From contig JACQEY010000095.1 of NCBI GenBank assembly GCA_016200355.1, forward strand, positions 1 to 45,060: DNA of 45,060 bases, read 5' to 3'. Each line of letters opens with the position of its first letter. The first letter of the stretch is position 1. The DNA is from Nitrospirota bacterium. Its GTDB lineage: Bacteria > Nitrospirota > Nitrospiria > Nitrospirales > Nitrospiraceae. A model generated the notes under the pieces. It made no database searches and was not told where the DNA came from. It was given only the letters and a program-made list of their open reading frames with translations. The position numbers and the translations under genes are program-made. This document shows, piece by piece, positions 22,588 to 33,167 of this stretch.

Positions 22588-23292
22588 TCATCCACAGACT
22601 CTCTTCAATACCTCCCGATACGCCTCTTCAATCTTTCCCAAATCCTTCCGAAATCGATCCTTATCCATCGACTCCTTCGTCGTCTGGTCCCAGAAGCGGC
22701 AGGTGTCCGGCGAAATCTCATCGGCCAGGATCACCTTGCCGTTGTGCATTCCGAATTCCAGTTTGAAATCCACAAGAATCATCTGCCGGTCGCGGAAGAA
22801 CGGCTGGAGTACGCTGTTCACTTTCAACGCGAGCCTTTTGATCTCTGTCATTTGCTCCGGTGTCGCCAGCTTCATCAACCGAATATGCTCATCGGCAATC
22901 AAGGGATCACCCAACGCGTCGTTCTTGTAATACCACTCCACGATAGCCGGCTCGATCGGATCGCCCTCTTTCAGCCCCAGCCGCTTGGCCAAACTGCCTG
23001 CCACGACATTGCGGACCACGACTTCGACCGGCACGATCTCCACCTTCTTCGTGAGCAGTTCCCGGTCGCTCAATCGTTCGACAAAATGTGTCGGCACACC
23101 GGCCTGCTCCAGCAACCGAAAGAGCCGCTCAGACACTTTATTATTAATGACGCCTTTCTCGACGATGGTCCCGCGCTTCTGCGCATTGAACGCCGTCGCA
23201 TCGTCCTTAAAGTACTGGACAACCTGATCCAGCTTATCGGTCGCAAAGACCTTCTTGGCCTTACCTTCGTAGAGTAGTGTGCCTATTGTCAT
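22588..23292 (-). CDS. purC: Phosphoribosylaminoimidazole-succinocarboxamide synthase PurC
   Basis: 234 aa, the compact bacterial SAICAR synthetase length. It joins aspartate to CAIR using ATP. Landmarks are LLYEGKAKKVFATDKLD, YFKDDATAFNAQKRG, GVINNKVSERLFRLLEQAG, VEVVVRNVVAGSLAKRLG and LVDFKLEFGMHNGKVILADE, then ISPDTCRFWD. Starts 18 bp after the cld stop, so purB, cld and purC form one transcript. Confidence 0.95.
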   Translation of the reverse strand: MTIGTLLYEGKAKKVFATDKLDQVVQYFKDDATAFNAQKRGTIVEKGVINNKVSERLFRLLEQAGVPTHFVERLSDRELLTKKVEIVPVEVVVRNVVAGSLAKRLGLKEGDPIEPAIVEWYYKNDALGDPLIADEHIRLMKLATPEQMTEIKRLALKVNSVLQPFFRDRQMILVDFKLEFGMHNGKVILADEISPDTCRFWDQTTKESMDKDRFRKDLGKIEEAYREVLKRVCG

Positions 23293-23310
23293 TGAGGCTC
23301 CCTCGTTCTG

Positions 23311-24102
23311 CTACTGCGCCAGGACCTCGATAATTTCGTCCAGCGACTTCACGGTGCCGATCAGCGTCGGATGCCCGAACCGCCGGTTATACGGAAACTC
23401 TTTCACCTTCTCCATAGCCAAAATCAGGCTGTGGAAATCCTCCAGCTTGGACGTTTCGAAATAGGTGATGAAATCCAGATCGTCGAGGCCGGTCGAATGG
23501 TACAGCTTCCGCTTGACTGTCTTGTTGTAGGGCAACGAGGCTTCCGTATGTTCCTGCATCATCGCCGCGCGCTTGTCCTGATCCAACCCCCACCAGTCTG
23601 CACTCTTACGAATCGGGATCACAATCGCATAGGGCTTCGGACCCGGCTCGCTGTGAATCTTGAGATCGGCCTTCAGCTGATCCGGAAATGCGGGCACATA
23701 GTTGGCTTTCTTGGTCAGGCCATGCATGATGGCGGCCGTCGTGAGGTGCTTACCAAAGAGACCACCTTGAAGATCCAGGAGAAATTGTTGGGTTTCGCGC
23801 AGCTCAGTTGCGTGAATACGAAAAAGCAGGTCTGCGTGATCGGATAGTCCGCGAAGTAGATAGAGATCGATCGCCACCTTCTCTCGATGCTGCTCGACCA
23901 CTCCCTTCAGGACGGTCAATTGCGCGATGCGCATCGCCTGGTCCTGTTTCTCCCAGTCCGCATCGAGACTAAAGGCGGCAAACGTGCCATAGACGCCCGG
24001 CTCGCTCAGAAGTTTATCTCGATCAGCTGCCTCAACGGCTGACACCAGTACCAAGCCAACCAACACCAGCACAGCAAAACGCATGAAAATAGAAGGTCTC
24101 AT
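23311..24102 (-). CDS. cld: Chlorite dismutase, periplasmic Nitrospira type
   Basis: 263 aa. The heme b enzyme splits chlorite into chloride and O2 in the periplasm. Residues 1-25 are a signal peptide ending VSAVEAA before DRDKLLSEPGVYGTFA. The heme site is intact: proximal His185 in MMQEHTEASLPY and distal Arg198 in TVKRKLYHSTGLDD, 13 residues apart as in the N. defluvii enzyme (H160/R173). YLLRGLSDHADLLFRIHA, KPYAIVIPIRK and RRFGHPTLIGT also match that lineage. It starts inside the purB 3' end (4-bp overlap) and is followed by purC 18 bp later, so it is expressed with purine genes. Confidence 0.92.
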   Translation of the reverse strand: MRPSIFMRFAVLVLVGLVLVSAVEAADRDKLLSEPGVYGTFAAFSLDADWEKQDQAMRIAQLTVLKGVVEQHREKVAIDLYLLRGLSDHADLLFRIHATELRETQQFLLDLQGGLFGKHLTTAAIMHGLTKKANYVPAFPDQLKADLKIHSEPGPKPYAIVIPIRKSADWWGLDQDKRAAMMQEHTEASLPYNKTVKRKLYHSTGLDDLDFITYFETSKLEDFHSLILAMEKVKEFPYNRRFGHPTLIGTVKSLDEIIEVLAQ

Positions 24103-25427
24103 CGCTTCCTTCCCTGCACTCGATTACGCGCTTTCGATCCGAAGACCCGCAGAAAAATCTTATCAAGATGGCGCAGGTAATACTTCGGATCGAAACACGA
24201 CTTAATCTCCGCTGCCGTAAGATATTTCGCCATGAACGGGTCCTTGCCGGCTAATTCTTGCAATGCCCCCGCCCCTTTCCAGGAAGCCATGGCATTGCGC
24301 TGAACCGCTTCATACGATTCCTTCCGCTGCGCCCCCTTCTCGATGAGCCGCAACAGCAACCGTTGTGAATAGACCAGTCCGCCTGTGAGATCGAGATTGC
24401 GCTTCATAGTGACAGGGTAGACCACCAGATGCTTGATCACGTCGGTGATCCGCGCCAGCATGTAATCGATCAAAATCGTGCTGTCCGGCATAATCACGCG
24501 CTCGACGGACGAATGGCTGATGTCGCGTTCATGCCACAGCGCGACGTTCTCCATCGCCGCAAGACTATTGCCTCGCACGACGCGCGCCAGCCCACAGAGA
24601 TTCTCCGAGGCGATCGGGTTTCGTTTGTGCGGCATCGCCGAGGACCCCTTCTGCCCTTCCGAAAAATACTCTTCCGCTTCAAGCACCTCGGTCCGTTGCA
24701 GATGGCGAATCTCAGTTGCAAACTTTTCGATGCTGGCAGCCAACAGCGCCAATGCCGAGGCATAGGCCGCGTGGCGATCGCGCTGCACGATTTGACTGGA
24801 GATAGGGTCCGGCGTGAGTCCCAGCTTGGCACAGACGTACTCTTCCACTTCGAGCCCTTGGTGCGCGAACGTACCCATCGCACCGGAGAGTGTGCCGACT
24901 GCGATCTCCTGCCGCACATGCGTCAGTCGCTCCCGATGCCGGCAGGCCTCTTCATACCAGATGGCCAGTTTGAACCCGAACGAGATCGGTTCGCCATGAA
25001 TGCCGTGCGAGCGACCTACCATCAATGTGTTCTTGTATTTCAACGCCTGCTGCTTCAAGACAACGATCAGCTTTTCAAGATCCTCGAGGATGAGGTCTAG
25101 GGCCTCGGTCATCTGCACGGCTAACGCGGTGTCCACAATATCTGACGAGGTCAACCCCATGTGAAGGAACCGATGCTCAGGCCCGACCGACTCCACGAGC
25201 GATTCGAGAAAGGCGATCACGTCGTGCTTCGTCACCTTCTCGATTCTGGCAATGCGCTTCACATCGATCTTGGCCTTCTTCCCGATGCGAACCGCGGTGC
25301 CGCGCGGAACCTGTCCCACCCGCTCAAATGCCGCACAGGCAGCCAATTCGACTGCGAGCCAGATCTCGTACTTACGTTTCAACTCCCAGATGGCTTTCAT
25401 CTTGGGACGGGTATATCTATCGATCAT
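24099..25427 (-). CDS. purB: Adenylosuccinate lyase PurB
   Basis: 442 aa, aspartase/fumarase superfamily. It cleaves SAICAR and adenylosuccinate, releasing fumarate. Landmarks are HMGLTSSDIVDTALAVQ, VGRSHGIHGEPISFGFKLA, GTFAHQGLEVEEYV, the signature GSSAMPHKRNPIASENLCGL, and RDISHSSVERVIMPD. The start MIDRYTRPKMKAIWE is canonical. Upstream is a GAGTGCT word tract and then nusB; downstream it is coupled to cld by a 4-bp overlap. Confidence 0.95.
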   Translation of the reverse strand: MIDRYTRPKMKAIWELKRKYEIWLAVELAACAAFERVGQVPRGTAVRIGKKAKIDVKRIARIEKVTKHDVIAFLESLVESVGPEHRFLHMGLTSSDIVDTALAVQMTEALDLILEDLEKLIVVLKQQALKYKNTLMVGRSHGIHGEPISFGFKLAIWYEEACRHRERLTHVRQEIAVGTLSGAMGTFAHQGLEVEEYVCAKLGLTPDPISSQIVQRDRHAAYASALALLAASIEKFATEIRHLQRTEVLEAEEYFSEGQKGSSAMPHKRNPIASENLCGLARVVRGNSLAAMENVALWHERDISHSSVERVIMPDSTILIDYMLARITDVIKHLVVYPVTMKRNLDLTGGLVYSQRLLLRLIEKGAQRKESYEAVQRNAMASWKGAGALQELAGKDPFMAKYLTAAEIKSCFDPKYYLRHLDKIFLRVFGSKARNRVQGRKR

Positions 25428-25434
25428 GGTGGTC

Positions 25435-25464
25435 CTGAGTGCTGAGTGCTGAGTGCTGAGTGTG
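25435..25464. repeat. Direct GAGTGCT word repeat
   Basis: CTGAGTGCTGAGTGCTGAGT continuing GCTGAGTGTGG, a run of 7-base units directly upstream of purB. The complementary words (CAGCACTC) are not present nearby, so no hairpin partner is visible here. Confidence 0.65.
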
Positions 25465-25484
25465 GACAGACCGGTTCATTCCCC

Positions 25485-25943
25485 TTACTCCTTACTTGCA
25501 ACACCCTTCACGCCTGACGCATCACGTCTTTTCGCGGCCAGCATCGATTCCTTGTTCAAGACCTGATCCAGAATGCCGTTTACAAATTTCGACGCGTCGT
25601 CGTCGCCGAAGCTTTTCGCCAATTCGATGGCTTCATTCACTGTCACCTTGGCCGGCACGTCATCCATCCACAGCAGCTCATACACGCCCGCGCGCAGGAT
25701 ATTGCGGTCCACAATCGGCATGCGGCTGACTTTCCAATTGGTGGCGTATTTCCCGATGAGGGCATCCAGCTCTTTTTTCTTTTCCAATACCCCGGCCACG
25801 AGCCGTTCGGCAAAGGCCTTCACCTCATCCGTGGCTTCGTTCTCCTTCCAGAACACATCCAACCACAGGCCCGGCTTGCCGTGGATATCGTATTGAAACA
25901 GAATCTGGAGCGCGCGTTCCCTGGCATGATGGCGTGATCCCAT
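25485..25943 (-). CDS. nusB: Transcription antitermination protein NusB
   Basis: 152 aa. NusB with NusE binds boxA RNA in rRNA antitermination. The fold is clear: [76 protein letters not shown]-like (here [20 protein letters not shown]), [14 protein letters not shown]. The tail after [10 protein letters not shown] ([14 protein letters not shown]) is encoded by an intergenic GCGTGAAGGG word tract, so the natural C-terminus has probably been replaced. Its start is two bases before the ribH stop region; the usual ribH-nusB pair. Confidence 0.93.
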   Translation of the reverse strand: MGSRHHARERALQILFQYDIHGKPGLWLDVFWKENEATDEVKAFAERLVAGVLEKKKELDALIGKYATNWKVSRMPIVDRNILRAGVYELLWMDDVPAKVTVNEAIELAKSFGDDDASKFVNGILDQVLNKESMLAAKRRDASGVKGVASKE

Positions 25944-25945
25944 GG

Positions 25946-26479
25946 TTAACGCGGCGCCCGCTTCTTGGCCCTTCGGACTCGCGGGACTTTCGCGCTCGGC
26001 GGAGCCTCCTCACCTGCCCGTAAAAGACGCATGACCGTCGCCATGTCGATCGCGGACCTGGCCGCCTCCCCACCACGGTTAAACTTGGCCGGCTCAGACC
26101 GCTCGATCGCCTGCGCGATCGTATGCGTCGTCAGTACACCGAAAATGATCGGCACGTCGGCATCCAGCGCCGCCTGCCCGATGCCACGGCTCACCTCTGC
26201 GCTGATGTAATCGAAATGCGGTGTGTCGCCGCGAATGACCGCCCCAAGACAAATCACCGCGTCGAACCGCTTCGTCCGCGCCATCGTCCGAGCCACCAAG
26301 GGAATCTCAAACGCCCCCGGCACCCGCACTGCTTCGATGTCGTCGGCCTTGACCCCCTGTTTGGTCAACCCTTCAACGCAGGAACTCAGCAACTTGCTCG
26401 TCACAAACTTGTTGAACCTCGCGACGACAATCCCAAACCGCAATCCCGTCGCATCGTGAGCGCCTTTATGAAGTTTCAT
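25946..26479 (-). CDS. ribH: 6,7-dimethyl-8-ribityllumazine synthase RibH
   Basis: 177 aa. It condenses the ribityl-pyrimidine with dihydroxybutanone phosphate, the penultimate riboflavin step. Landmarks are [74 protein letters not shown] and [19 protein letters not shown] basic tail ([14 protein letters not shown]) is longer than usual. The frame is open further upstream, but that part runs through a GCGCGC-core element. The ATG at 26479 gives the standard [12 protein letters not shown] start, with AAAGGA directly upstream and a better GGAGGAG slightly too far. Confidence 0.93.
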   Translation of the reverse strand: MKLHKGAHDATGLRFGIVVARFNKFVTSKLLSSCVEGLTKQGVKADDIEAVRVPGAFEIPLVARTMARTKRFDAVICLGAVIRGDTPHFDYISAEVSRGIGQAALDADVPIIFGVLTTHTIAQAIERSEPAKFNRGGEAARSAIDMATVMRLLRAGEEAPPSAKVPRVRRAKKRAPR

Positions 26480-26518
26480 TCCTTTGTTTCTTCTCCTCCA
26501 GCACATTCGCCACGAACT

Positions 26519-26615
26519 GGGGGACGGCCAGCTTGCTTTCAATTGCGCGCGTCGAGCGACCACCGTTTCATCGTGGGGGCTCCGCGAGCAAAGAAAGGCG
26601 GGCTGGCCGTCCCCC
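26519..26615. repeat. GCGCGC-core hairpin element, copy 6
   Basis: Arms 26519-26540 (begins GGGGGACGGCCAGC) and 26593-26615 pair over about 22 positions with one bulge and mostly G-T exceptions. Core: TTGCGCGCGTCGAGCGACCA on the left, GGGGGCTCCGCGAGCAAAG on the right. Located between ribBA and ribH on the minus strand, adjacent to the ribBA stop. Confidence 0.8.
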
Positions 26616-26618
26616 CTC

Positions 26619-27827
26619 TCACACCTTTTTTAGAATGTGCCCCATCTTATTCTTCTTCGTTCGCAGATACTTCACGTTCGCCGCATGCGGCTGAATCTCG
26701 ATAGGTACACGCTCAACGACTTGCAGCCCATAGCCTTCAATGCCGACAATCTTGCGGGGATTATTCGTGATGAGCTTGATCTGGTGCAGTCCGAGGTTCA
26801 CAAGAATCTGCGCCCCCACGCCGTAGTCGCGCAGGTCCGCCTTGAATCCCAGCTTCAAATTCGCTTCGACCGTATCGCTCCCTTGATCTTGCAGCCCATA
26901 GGCTCTGATCTTATTGAGCAGGCCGATGCCGCGCCCTTCTTGATTCAAGTAGAGCAGAACTCCGCGCCCTTCCTTCTGAATCACCTCCATCGCCTTATGG
27001 AGCTGGTCTCGACAGTCGCACCGCAACGAACCCAGGGCGTCGGCCGTCAAACAGCCTGAGTGCACCCGCACCAGAGTGGGATCGCCCCCCTCGACACGCC
27101 CTTTCACCAAGGCAATGTGCGTGACCCCGTCCAATTCGTTTTCGAAGGCCACCGCCTCGAACTCGCCAAACATCGTCGGCAGCCGCGCACTGGCCATCCG
27201 CCGCACAAAGGGCTCGCGTTGCATGCGGTATTCGATAAGCGCCTTGATCGTGACCATCGTCAACTTGTGCGCTTTCGCAAACTGCGTCAGCTCCGGCACG
27301 CGCGCCATGGTGCCGTCCTCGTTCATGATTTCGCAGATCACCCCGGCGGGCGTGAGCCCGGCCAACCGCGCCAGATCGACAGACCCTTCTGTTTGCCCTG
27401 CCCGCTTCAACACGCCGCCGTGCTGCGCCTTCAATGGGAAAATATGGCCGGGCCTCGCCAGGTCGGCAGGCTTGGACTTGGGATTGATCGCCATATGAAT
27501 CGTCGTGGCCCGATCCGCCGCCGAGATACCCGTCGTAATATCTTTCCGAGCATCGATAGAGACGGTGAAGGCCGTGCCGAAGGTGGCAGTGTTCTCCACC
27601 GCCTGTTGCGGGAGATGGAGTTCTTCGACTCGCTGGGGCGTCAGGGCGAGACAGATCAACCCGCGGGCATGTCGGGCCATGAAATTGATGGCCTGGGGTG
27701 TCACGTGTTGGGCGGCCATGACAAGATCGCCTTCATTCTCGCGATCTTCATCATCGACGAGGATGATGAATTTTCCCTTTTTGATGTCCTGAATGGCGTC
27801 TTCGATACTGTGAAAAGGCGTGGCCAT
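26619..27827 (-). CDS. ribBA: Bifunctional 3,4-dihydroxy-2-butanone-4-phosphate synthase / GTP cyclohydrolase II
   Basis: 402 aa. The N-terminal half (about 1-205) is Rib[51 protein letters not shown] and [20 protein letters not shown]. The C-terminal half is Rib[21 protein letters not shown] (zinc Cys), [20 protein letters not shown] and [19 protein letters not shown]. The two supply both precursors used by RibH just downstream. No riboflavin-pathway FMN riboswitch was recognised upstream, where a short AT-rich CATT word tract lies instead. Confidence 0.95.
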   Translation of the reverse strand: MATPFHSIEDAIQDIKKGKFIILVDDEDRENEGDLVMAAQHVTPQAINFMARHARGLICLALTPQRVEELHLPQQAVENTATFGTAFTVSIDARKDITTGISAADRATTIHMAINPKSKPADLARPGHIFPLKAQHGGVLKRAGQTEGSVDLARLAGLTPAGVICEIMNEDGTMARVPELTQFAKAHKLTMVTIKALIEYRMQREPFVRRMASARLPTMFGEFEAVAFENELDGVTHIALVKGRVEGGDPTLVRVHSGCLTADALGSLRCDCRDQLHKAMEVIQKEGRGVLLYLNQEGRGIGLLNKIRAYGLQDQGSDTVEANLKLGFKADLRDYGVGAQILVNLGLHQIKLITNNPRKIVGIEGYGLQVVERVPIEIQPHAANVKYLRTKKNKMGHILKKV

Positions 27828-27839
27828 GATTTCAATACT

Positions 27840-27905
27840 AAAATGGTGAATGAACGATCAATTTATCATTTAACATTACACATTGAACATTGTTATTTTC
27901 GCCCG
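27840..27905. repeat. AT-rich CATT-word tract
   Basis: AAATGGTGAATGAACGATCA on one side and CATTTAACATTACACATTGA plus ACATTG on the other form a weak inverted repeat of AATG/CATT words. It separates narK from ribBA, which point the same way. Much lower GC than the surroundings. Confidence 0.5.
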
Positions 27906-27925
27906 ACTGTCAATGGTGAAACCGA

Positions 27926-29125
27926 TCAGGAGGAGGGTCCTTCCAGAGAGGCCGCCCGAGCCCTCAACGCGACGATCACCGTTCCCCAGGCGCAGACCCC
28001 AAATCCTGCGAAGAGCCAGAGACCCAGATCATAGCTCCCGGTGAACCCCTTCATGGTTACAGCAACGAGGGGCAGGAAAAATCCCCCGAAACCGCCGGCG
28101 GCTCCCACAACACCAGATGCGAGGCCGATGTCTTTCGGGAACCATTCGGCAACCAATTGGAACACCACGCCGTTCCCGAATCCCATCGCACCGGTCGCGA
28201 CCACCATCATGGCCACGGCCATGGGTAGAGAGGGACTCGTCACCGCTACGACCGAACCGACAATCACCGGCAACACATAATAGAGGCTGCGGAGGCCGCC
28301 CTGCCAATCCGCAACGTAGCCACCCACCGGACGAATCAGACTGCCGAAGAGTCCGCATAACGCTGCAACGGTCCCAGCCATGACCGCGTCCAGTTGATAG
28401 AGGTCGTGCAACAGCAGTGGCAGCAGGCTGCAGAATCCGATAAAGCCACCGAACGTGACGGCATACAAAAAACAAAGCCAGTAGGCGGTTCTGCGTCGGA
28501 TGAGTTCTGCCGCATTGTGCCACCACTCAACGCGATGGTGCTCCAAGCTCAGCTGTTCCCGCGGGACAAGAAGCGCGAACAGGAACAGCGTGACGCCGAC
28601 GATACCAGCCATCACTGCACAGACGTGATGCCAATCCATCACGGCAGCCCAGCGCGGCGCAAGAAACAGGATCAGCACGGTACCCACGTTCGCTGATGCA
28701 GCCAGACCCAACACCAACCCCTGCGCAGCCGGCGGATAGGCTCGCCCGGCAATCGGCAGCGACACGGCGAAACTCGCGCCGGCAACACCAAGGAACAGGG
28801 CGAAGACCAACGCTTCGTGATATCCAGACACGCCCAACCATCCCCACAGCAAGGCAGCCAATTCCGCAAGAAGAATCACCAGTGCCGTGGGCCGTGCACC
28901 CACCCAGTCGGCGCTCCATCCCGCCAGCATTCTGAGTCCTGCACCACCGAGCAGCGGCAGTGCCACCAGCCACGCCACTTGCTGATCGCTTAGCTGCAGG
29001 TCGCGGGCGAGCGAAATGCTCAGAGCGCCGATCAGCAGCCAGACCATGAAGCTGACAGTCAAATGCAACCAGGCTCCGGCCAAGGACGGCCAATGCCCGC
29101 TTCGTAGTACTGTCAGAATCGTCAT
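27926..29125 (-). CDS. narK: NarK-type nitrate/nitrite transporter (MFS)
   Basis: 399 aa with about 12 membrane helices. It belongs to the nitrate/nitrite porter group: FMVWLLIGALSISLARDLQL at the N-terminus, GPRPT-like loop GWSADWVGARPTALVI, the signature region GAMGFGNGVVFQLVAEWFPK and GVVGAAGGFGGFFLPLV. In a nitrite oxidiser it could take up nitrite or export nitrate; direction cannot be read from sequence. It lies upstream of ribBA on the same strand, and divergent from rpoH. Confidence 0.85.
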   Translation of the reverse strand: MTILTVLRSGHWPSLAGAWLHLTVSFMVWLLIGALSISLARDLQLSDQQVAWLVALPLLGGAGLRMLAGWSADWVGARPTALVILLAELAALLWGWLGVSGYHEALVFALFLGVAGASFAVSLPIAGRAYPPAAQGLVLGLAASANVGTVLILFLAPRWAAVMDWHHVCAVMAGIVGVTLFLFALLVPREQLSLEHHRVEWWHNAAELIRRRTAYWLCFLYAVTFGGFIGFCSLLPLLLHDLYQLDAVMAGTVAALCGLFGSLIRPVGGYVADWQGGLRSLYYVLPVIVGSVVAVTSPSLPMAVAMMVVATGAMGFGNGVVFQLVAEWFPKDIGLASGVVGAAGGFGGFFLPLVAVTMKGFTGSYDLGLWLFAGFGVCAWGTVIVALRARAASLEGPSS

Positions 29126-29202
29126 ATCGGCCTTCCTGGTCTATGCACAAGAGACGACATCATAGGGGACGACGTTTCGTCCGCGCAAGGGAACAAGAAA
29201 GC

Positions 29203-29275
29203 AGGCTAAGGTCGAGGTTAAGGTTAAGCAAAAACCGACTTTCTTCATCTGAGCTTCAGCCTGAACTGTAACCTT
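29203..29275. repeat. GGTTAAGG-word repeat
   Basis: GGCTAAGGTCGAGGTTAAGG and TTAAGC on the left, GAGCTTCAGCCTGAACTGTA and ACC on the right: an imperfect inverted repeat of the same words as 14257-14312, in the divergent narK/rpoH region. Confidence 0.5.
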
Positions 29276-29276
29276 C

Positions 29277-29300
29277 GGATTTTTTCAGCATCCAGGCTGG
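29277..29300. repeat. CTGAAAAAG repeat, single arm
   Basis: CGGATTTTTTCAGCATCCAG then GCTG; its reverse complement is CAGCCTGGATGCTGAAAAAA, matching the family arm. It ends nine bases before the rpoH start. Confidence 0.6.
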
Positions 29301-29308
29301 AGTGTCTT

Positions 29309-30331
29309 ATGATAATCTCGACCTCCATGAGCCCGCGCAAGCGTAAGAAGGATCTCGACGTAAAACTGATCGAACCGGAGGTCTTGGACCAGTCCGAAGA
29401 GAACATCGCCGAGATCAGTCCGCTTCCAGAAGTATCTCCCCTTGCAGCCCTGGAACAGCCTCACACCGCCGATACGACTGCCGTGGTGCCGGTCACGGCG
29501 CTCCAACAATATTTGGCCGAGGTCCGTCTCCATCCCTATCTCTCCAAAGAAGAAGAGCTGCGTCTGTTCCATGAATATCGAACATACGGGAACCGCGACG
29601 CTGCCGTGAAGCTCATCATGGCCAACCTGCGTGTCTCCATCTCGATTGCTGCTGAATATCTCCATACCGGCGCCGACCACATGGACCTCATTCAAGAAGG
29701 CAACGTCGGGCTGATGCACGCTATCAAAAAGTTCGACCCTTCGAAGAACGTGCGCTTTTACGCCTATGCCGCCTGGTGGTCACGGGCCTATATCCTTCGC
29801 TATTTATTGAACAACTATCGCCTGGTCAAGATCGGAACGACCCAAGACCAACGGAAGCTGTTCTACAACCTCAAAAGAGAAAAGGCCAAGCTTGAACGGG
29901 AGGGGTTTGCTCCAGACACGAAGTTGCTCGCCGACCGCTTGAACGTACGGGAGCGAGACGTCATCGAGATGGGCCAGCGACTGGGCAATTGGGAACTCTC
30001 GCTGGACCAGCCGCTCGGTGAGGACCAGGAAGGAAGCCTGCTCGATGTGCTTCCCTCTCAGCAGGTTCCGGCAGATGAGCAGCTTGCTCAAACCCAATTG
30101 CAGACACTCTTTCGTGCCAAGCTCGCCGAATTCGTCAAAACACTCGACGAACGGGACGAAGACATCTTACGGAATCGAATTCTCTCAGAAACCCCATTAA
30201 CCCTGGAAGACCTCGGCTCCAAATACTCCATTACCAAAGAACGAACCAGGCAACTGGAAGTGCGTATCATCAAGCGCTTGCGTGACTACATTAAGAAAGA
30301 CATCAAAGATTTCGACCACTTGCGGACATGA
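29309..30331 (+). CDS. rpoH: RNA polymerase sigma factor, RpoH (sigma-32) type
   Basis: 340 aa. Regions in order: an acidic N-terminal tail (1-55), region 1.2 (ALQQYLAEVRLHPYLSKEEE), region 2 (LVKIMANL-like segment KLIMANLRVSISIAAEYLHT, DLIQEGNVGLMHAIKKFDPS, FYAYAAWWSRAYILRYLLNN). The RpoH-box-like segment YRLVKIGTTQDQRKLFYNLK separates this factor from RpoD. Region 4 is DERDEDILRNRILSETPLTL and ITKERTRQLEVRIIKRLRDY. The start at 29309 has GGAG eight bases upstream; ATG 29327 is an alternative. It lies directly upstream of groES-groEL on the same strand, the regulon such a factor would control. Confidence 0.85.
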   Translation: MIISTSMSPRKRKKDLDVKLIEPEVLDQSEENIAEISPLPEVSPLAALEQPHTADTTAVVPVTALQQYLAEVRLHPYLSKEEELRLFHEYRTYGNRDAAVKLIMANLRVSISIAAEYLHTGADHMDLIQEGNVGLMHAIKKFDPSKNVRFYAYAAWWSRAYILRYLLNNYRLVKIGTTQDQRKLFYNLKREKAKLEREGFAPDTKLLADRLNVRERDVIEMGQRLGNWELSLDQPLGEDQEGSLLDVLPSQQVPADEQLAQTQLQTLFRAKLAEFVKTLDERDEDILRNRILSETPLTLEDLGSKYSITKERTRQLEVRIIKRLRDYIKKDIKDFDHLRT

Positions 30332-30440
30332 TCTCGCTTCTGTCCGTAAAAAGAAACCCTGGAATACCCCATTCTCAATAGGTTATGATCCCTCGGTCCC
30401 TGTTCTAAATGCGCGTGGAATAATTTCGTTGTTGCCCCCC

Positions 30441-30469
30441 CTTGACTTGGACAAACACGAGCCTATCTC
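30441..30469 (+). promoter_or_regulatory. Candidate sigma-32-type promoter for groESL
   Basis: CTTGACT (30441-30447), 14 bases, then CCTATCTC (30462-30469). This resembles the heat-shock consensus CTTGAAA ... CCCCATnT, about 120 bp before groES. No CIRCE element (TTAGCACTC-N9-GAGTGCTAA) is present, so RpoH-type rather than HrcA control is the simpler reading. Confidence 0.4.
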
Positions 30470-30592
30470 CACTCCCGTGTCCAGGGATCAGGACTTCTGC
30501 TCGTTCTGGAGTACCATCGTTACCCCATCGAGTCCGAACCTGTTCTACATCGTCGATATTCACCGGTTTAATTTCACGAGGAGGGTGTTGCT

Positions 30593-30901
30593 ATGGGCAC
30601 TGCAGCCAAGGAGAAGACAGAGAAGAAGGATTTAGCCAAGGGGTTCCAGCCTCTGGGTGACCGGGTATTCGTCACCTATACCGAGGAAATGGACCGGACC
30701 TCCGGCGGGATCTACGTGCCTGACAGCGCAAAAGAGAAGCCGCAACGAGGCATCGTCCAGGCTATCGGCAAGAAGGTTGAGCATGTGAAAGTCGGCGACC
30801 AGGTCCTGTTCGACAAATATTCCGGCAGCAAGCTCCGGATCGAAGACGAAGAATGCTTGATCCTCAAGGAAGAAGACATCCTCGGGGTCTTCACCAGCTA
30901 A
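30593..30901 (+). CDS. groES: Co-chaperonin GroES
   Basis: 102 aa with a polar N-terminal extension of about 16 residues (MGTAAKEKTEKKDLAKG) ahead of the usual FQPLGDRVFVTYTEEMDRTS. The mobile loop GGIYVPDSAKEKPQRG and the beta-barrel core VEHVKVGDQVLFDKYSGSKL and ECLILKEEDILGVF are typical. Strong ribosome site GAGGAGGG before the ATG. GroES caps the GroEL chamber in the cytosol. groEL follows 52 bp later. Confidence 0.95.
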   Translation: MGTAAKEKTEKKDLAKGFQPLGDRVFVTYTEEMDRTSGGIYVPDSAKEKPQRGIVQAIGKKVEHVKVGDQVLFDKYSGSKLRIEDEECLILKEEDILGVFTS

Positions 30902-30941
30902 TCACCATCACCTACACACACTACGAAGACGATACTAATAA

Positions 30942-32591
<1,650 letters not shown>

Positions 32592-32625
32592 AAAGCGACG
32601 CTAGGACGCAGTCAGCTTTCAGCAA

Positions 32626-32668
32626 CGAAGGGCCCGGCGGATCGTCCGCCGGGCCCTTCGTGTTTCTT
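32626..32668 (+). terminator. Intrinsic terminator after groEL
   Basis: Perfect 15-bp stem (32626-32640, CGAAGGGCCCGGCGG, with 32646-32660) and a five-base loop, followed by TGTTTCTT. Lies 35 bp after the groEL stop. Confidence 0.88.
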
Positions 32669-32687
32669 GGCTCCTCACTGCGCTACA

Positions 32688-33080
32688 ATGAATGTCAGTT
32701 TGAATGAGCCGAGGGAACGTCCCGTGATTGTCGAAGTCGAATCAAACGAAAACTGTGAGGCGAGTGTCTTTGCGCGATTCAAAGAAATCGGCCCCGCTCG
32801 ACCTGTTCAACAAGCAAAGCTCTACGACCGAAACCCTGCCGGGGATTGGTATTGGGTCACAGGCTGGAGCGACGATAAACAGATGCCTGCCTGCCAGGCC
32901 TATGCCCAGCTCGTTGAGGACTCAGGAGCAGGACTGACGCATCTAGTCTATGGGGGGCTCTACGGGCTGCGATTCAAGCCGATCAACATTGAGGAAGCTT
33001 GGAATCTCGAAAGTCCATACCAATGGGGAGAAACCTATCTGTCGCTCGCCAGCGATCGTGATCTGCGCTACGCCGAGTAG
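32688..33080 (+). CDS. Unrecognised small soluble protein
   Basis: 130 aa from the ATG chosen. The body (VIVEVESNENCEASVFARFK, LYDRNPAGDWYWVTGWSDDK, CQAYAQLVEDSGAGLTHLVY, WGETYLSLASDRDLRYAE) is mixed alpha/beta with many aromatics; no family recognised and no signal peptide. A GTG at 32724 with GAGGGA eight bases upstream is a credible alternative start. It lies between the groEL terminator and the convergent glnE-like gene, so it is probably its own unit. Confidence 0.6.
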   Translation: MNVSLNEPRERPVIVEVESNENCEASVFARFKEIGPARPVQQAKLYDRNPAGDWYWVTGWSDDKQMPACQAYAQLVEDSGAGLTHLVYGGLYGLRFKPINIEEAWNLESPYQWGETYLSLASDRDLRYAE

Positions 33081-33167
33081 CCGCCGTGTCAACCAGGCCA
33101 CCGGCAACTGACAGACTGGCGCGCGGCGGTTGCAGTAGACGCCTTTATGAATGATGCGGGCAACGGG

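Noticed and set aside
27828-27925. Possible FMN riboswitch upstream of ribBA
   Set aside because: None of the conserved RFN-element segments is visible; the region is an AT-rich CATT word tract.
30363-30380. GAATACCCCATTCTCAATA similar to GAATACCCTATTCTCATA at 1930
   Set aside because: Short chance-level similarity; CCCCATTC resembles a sigma-32 -10 box but has no matching -35 box at the right distance.
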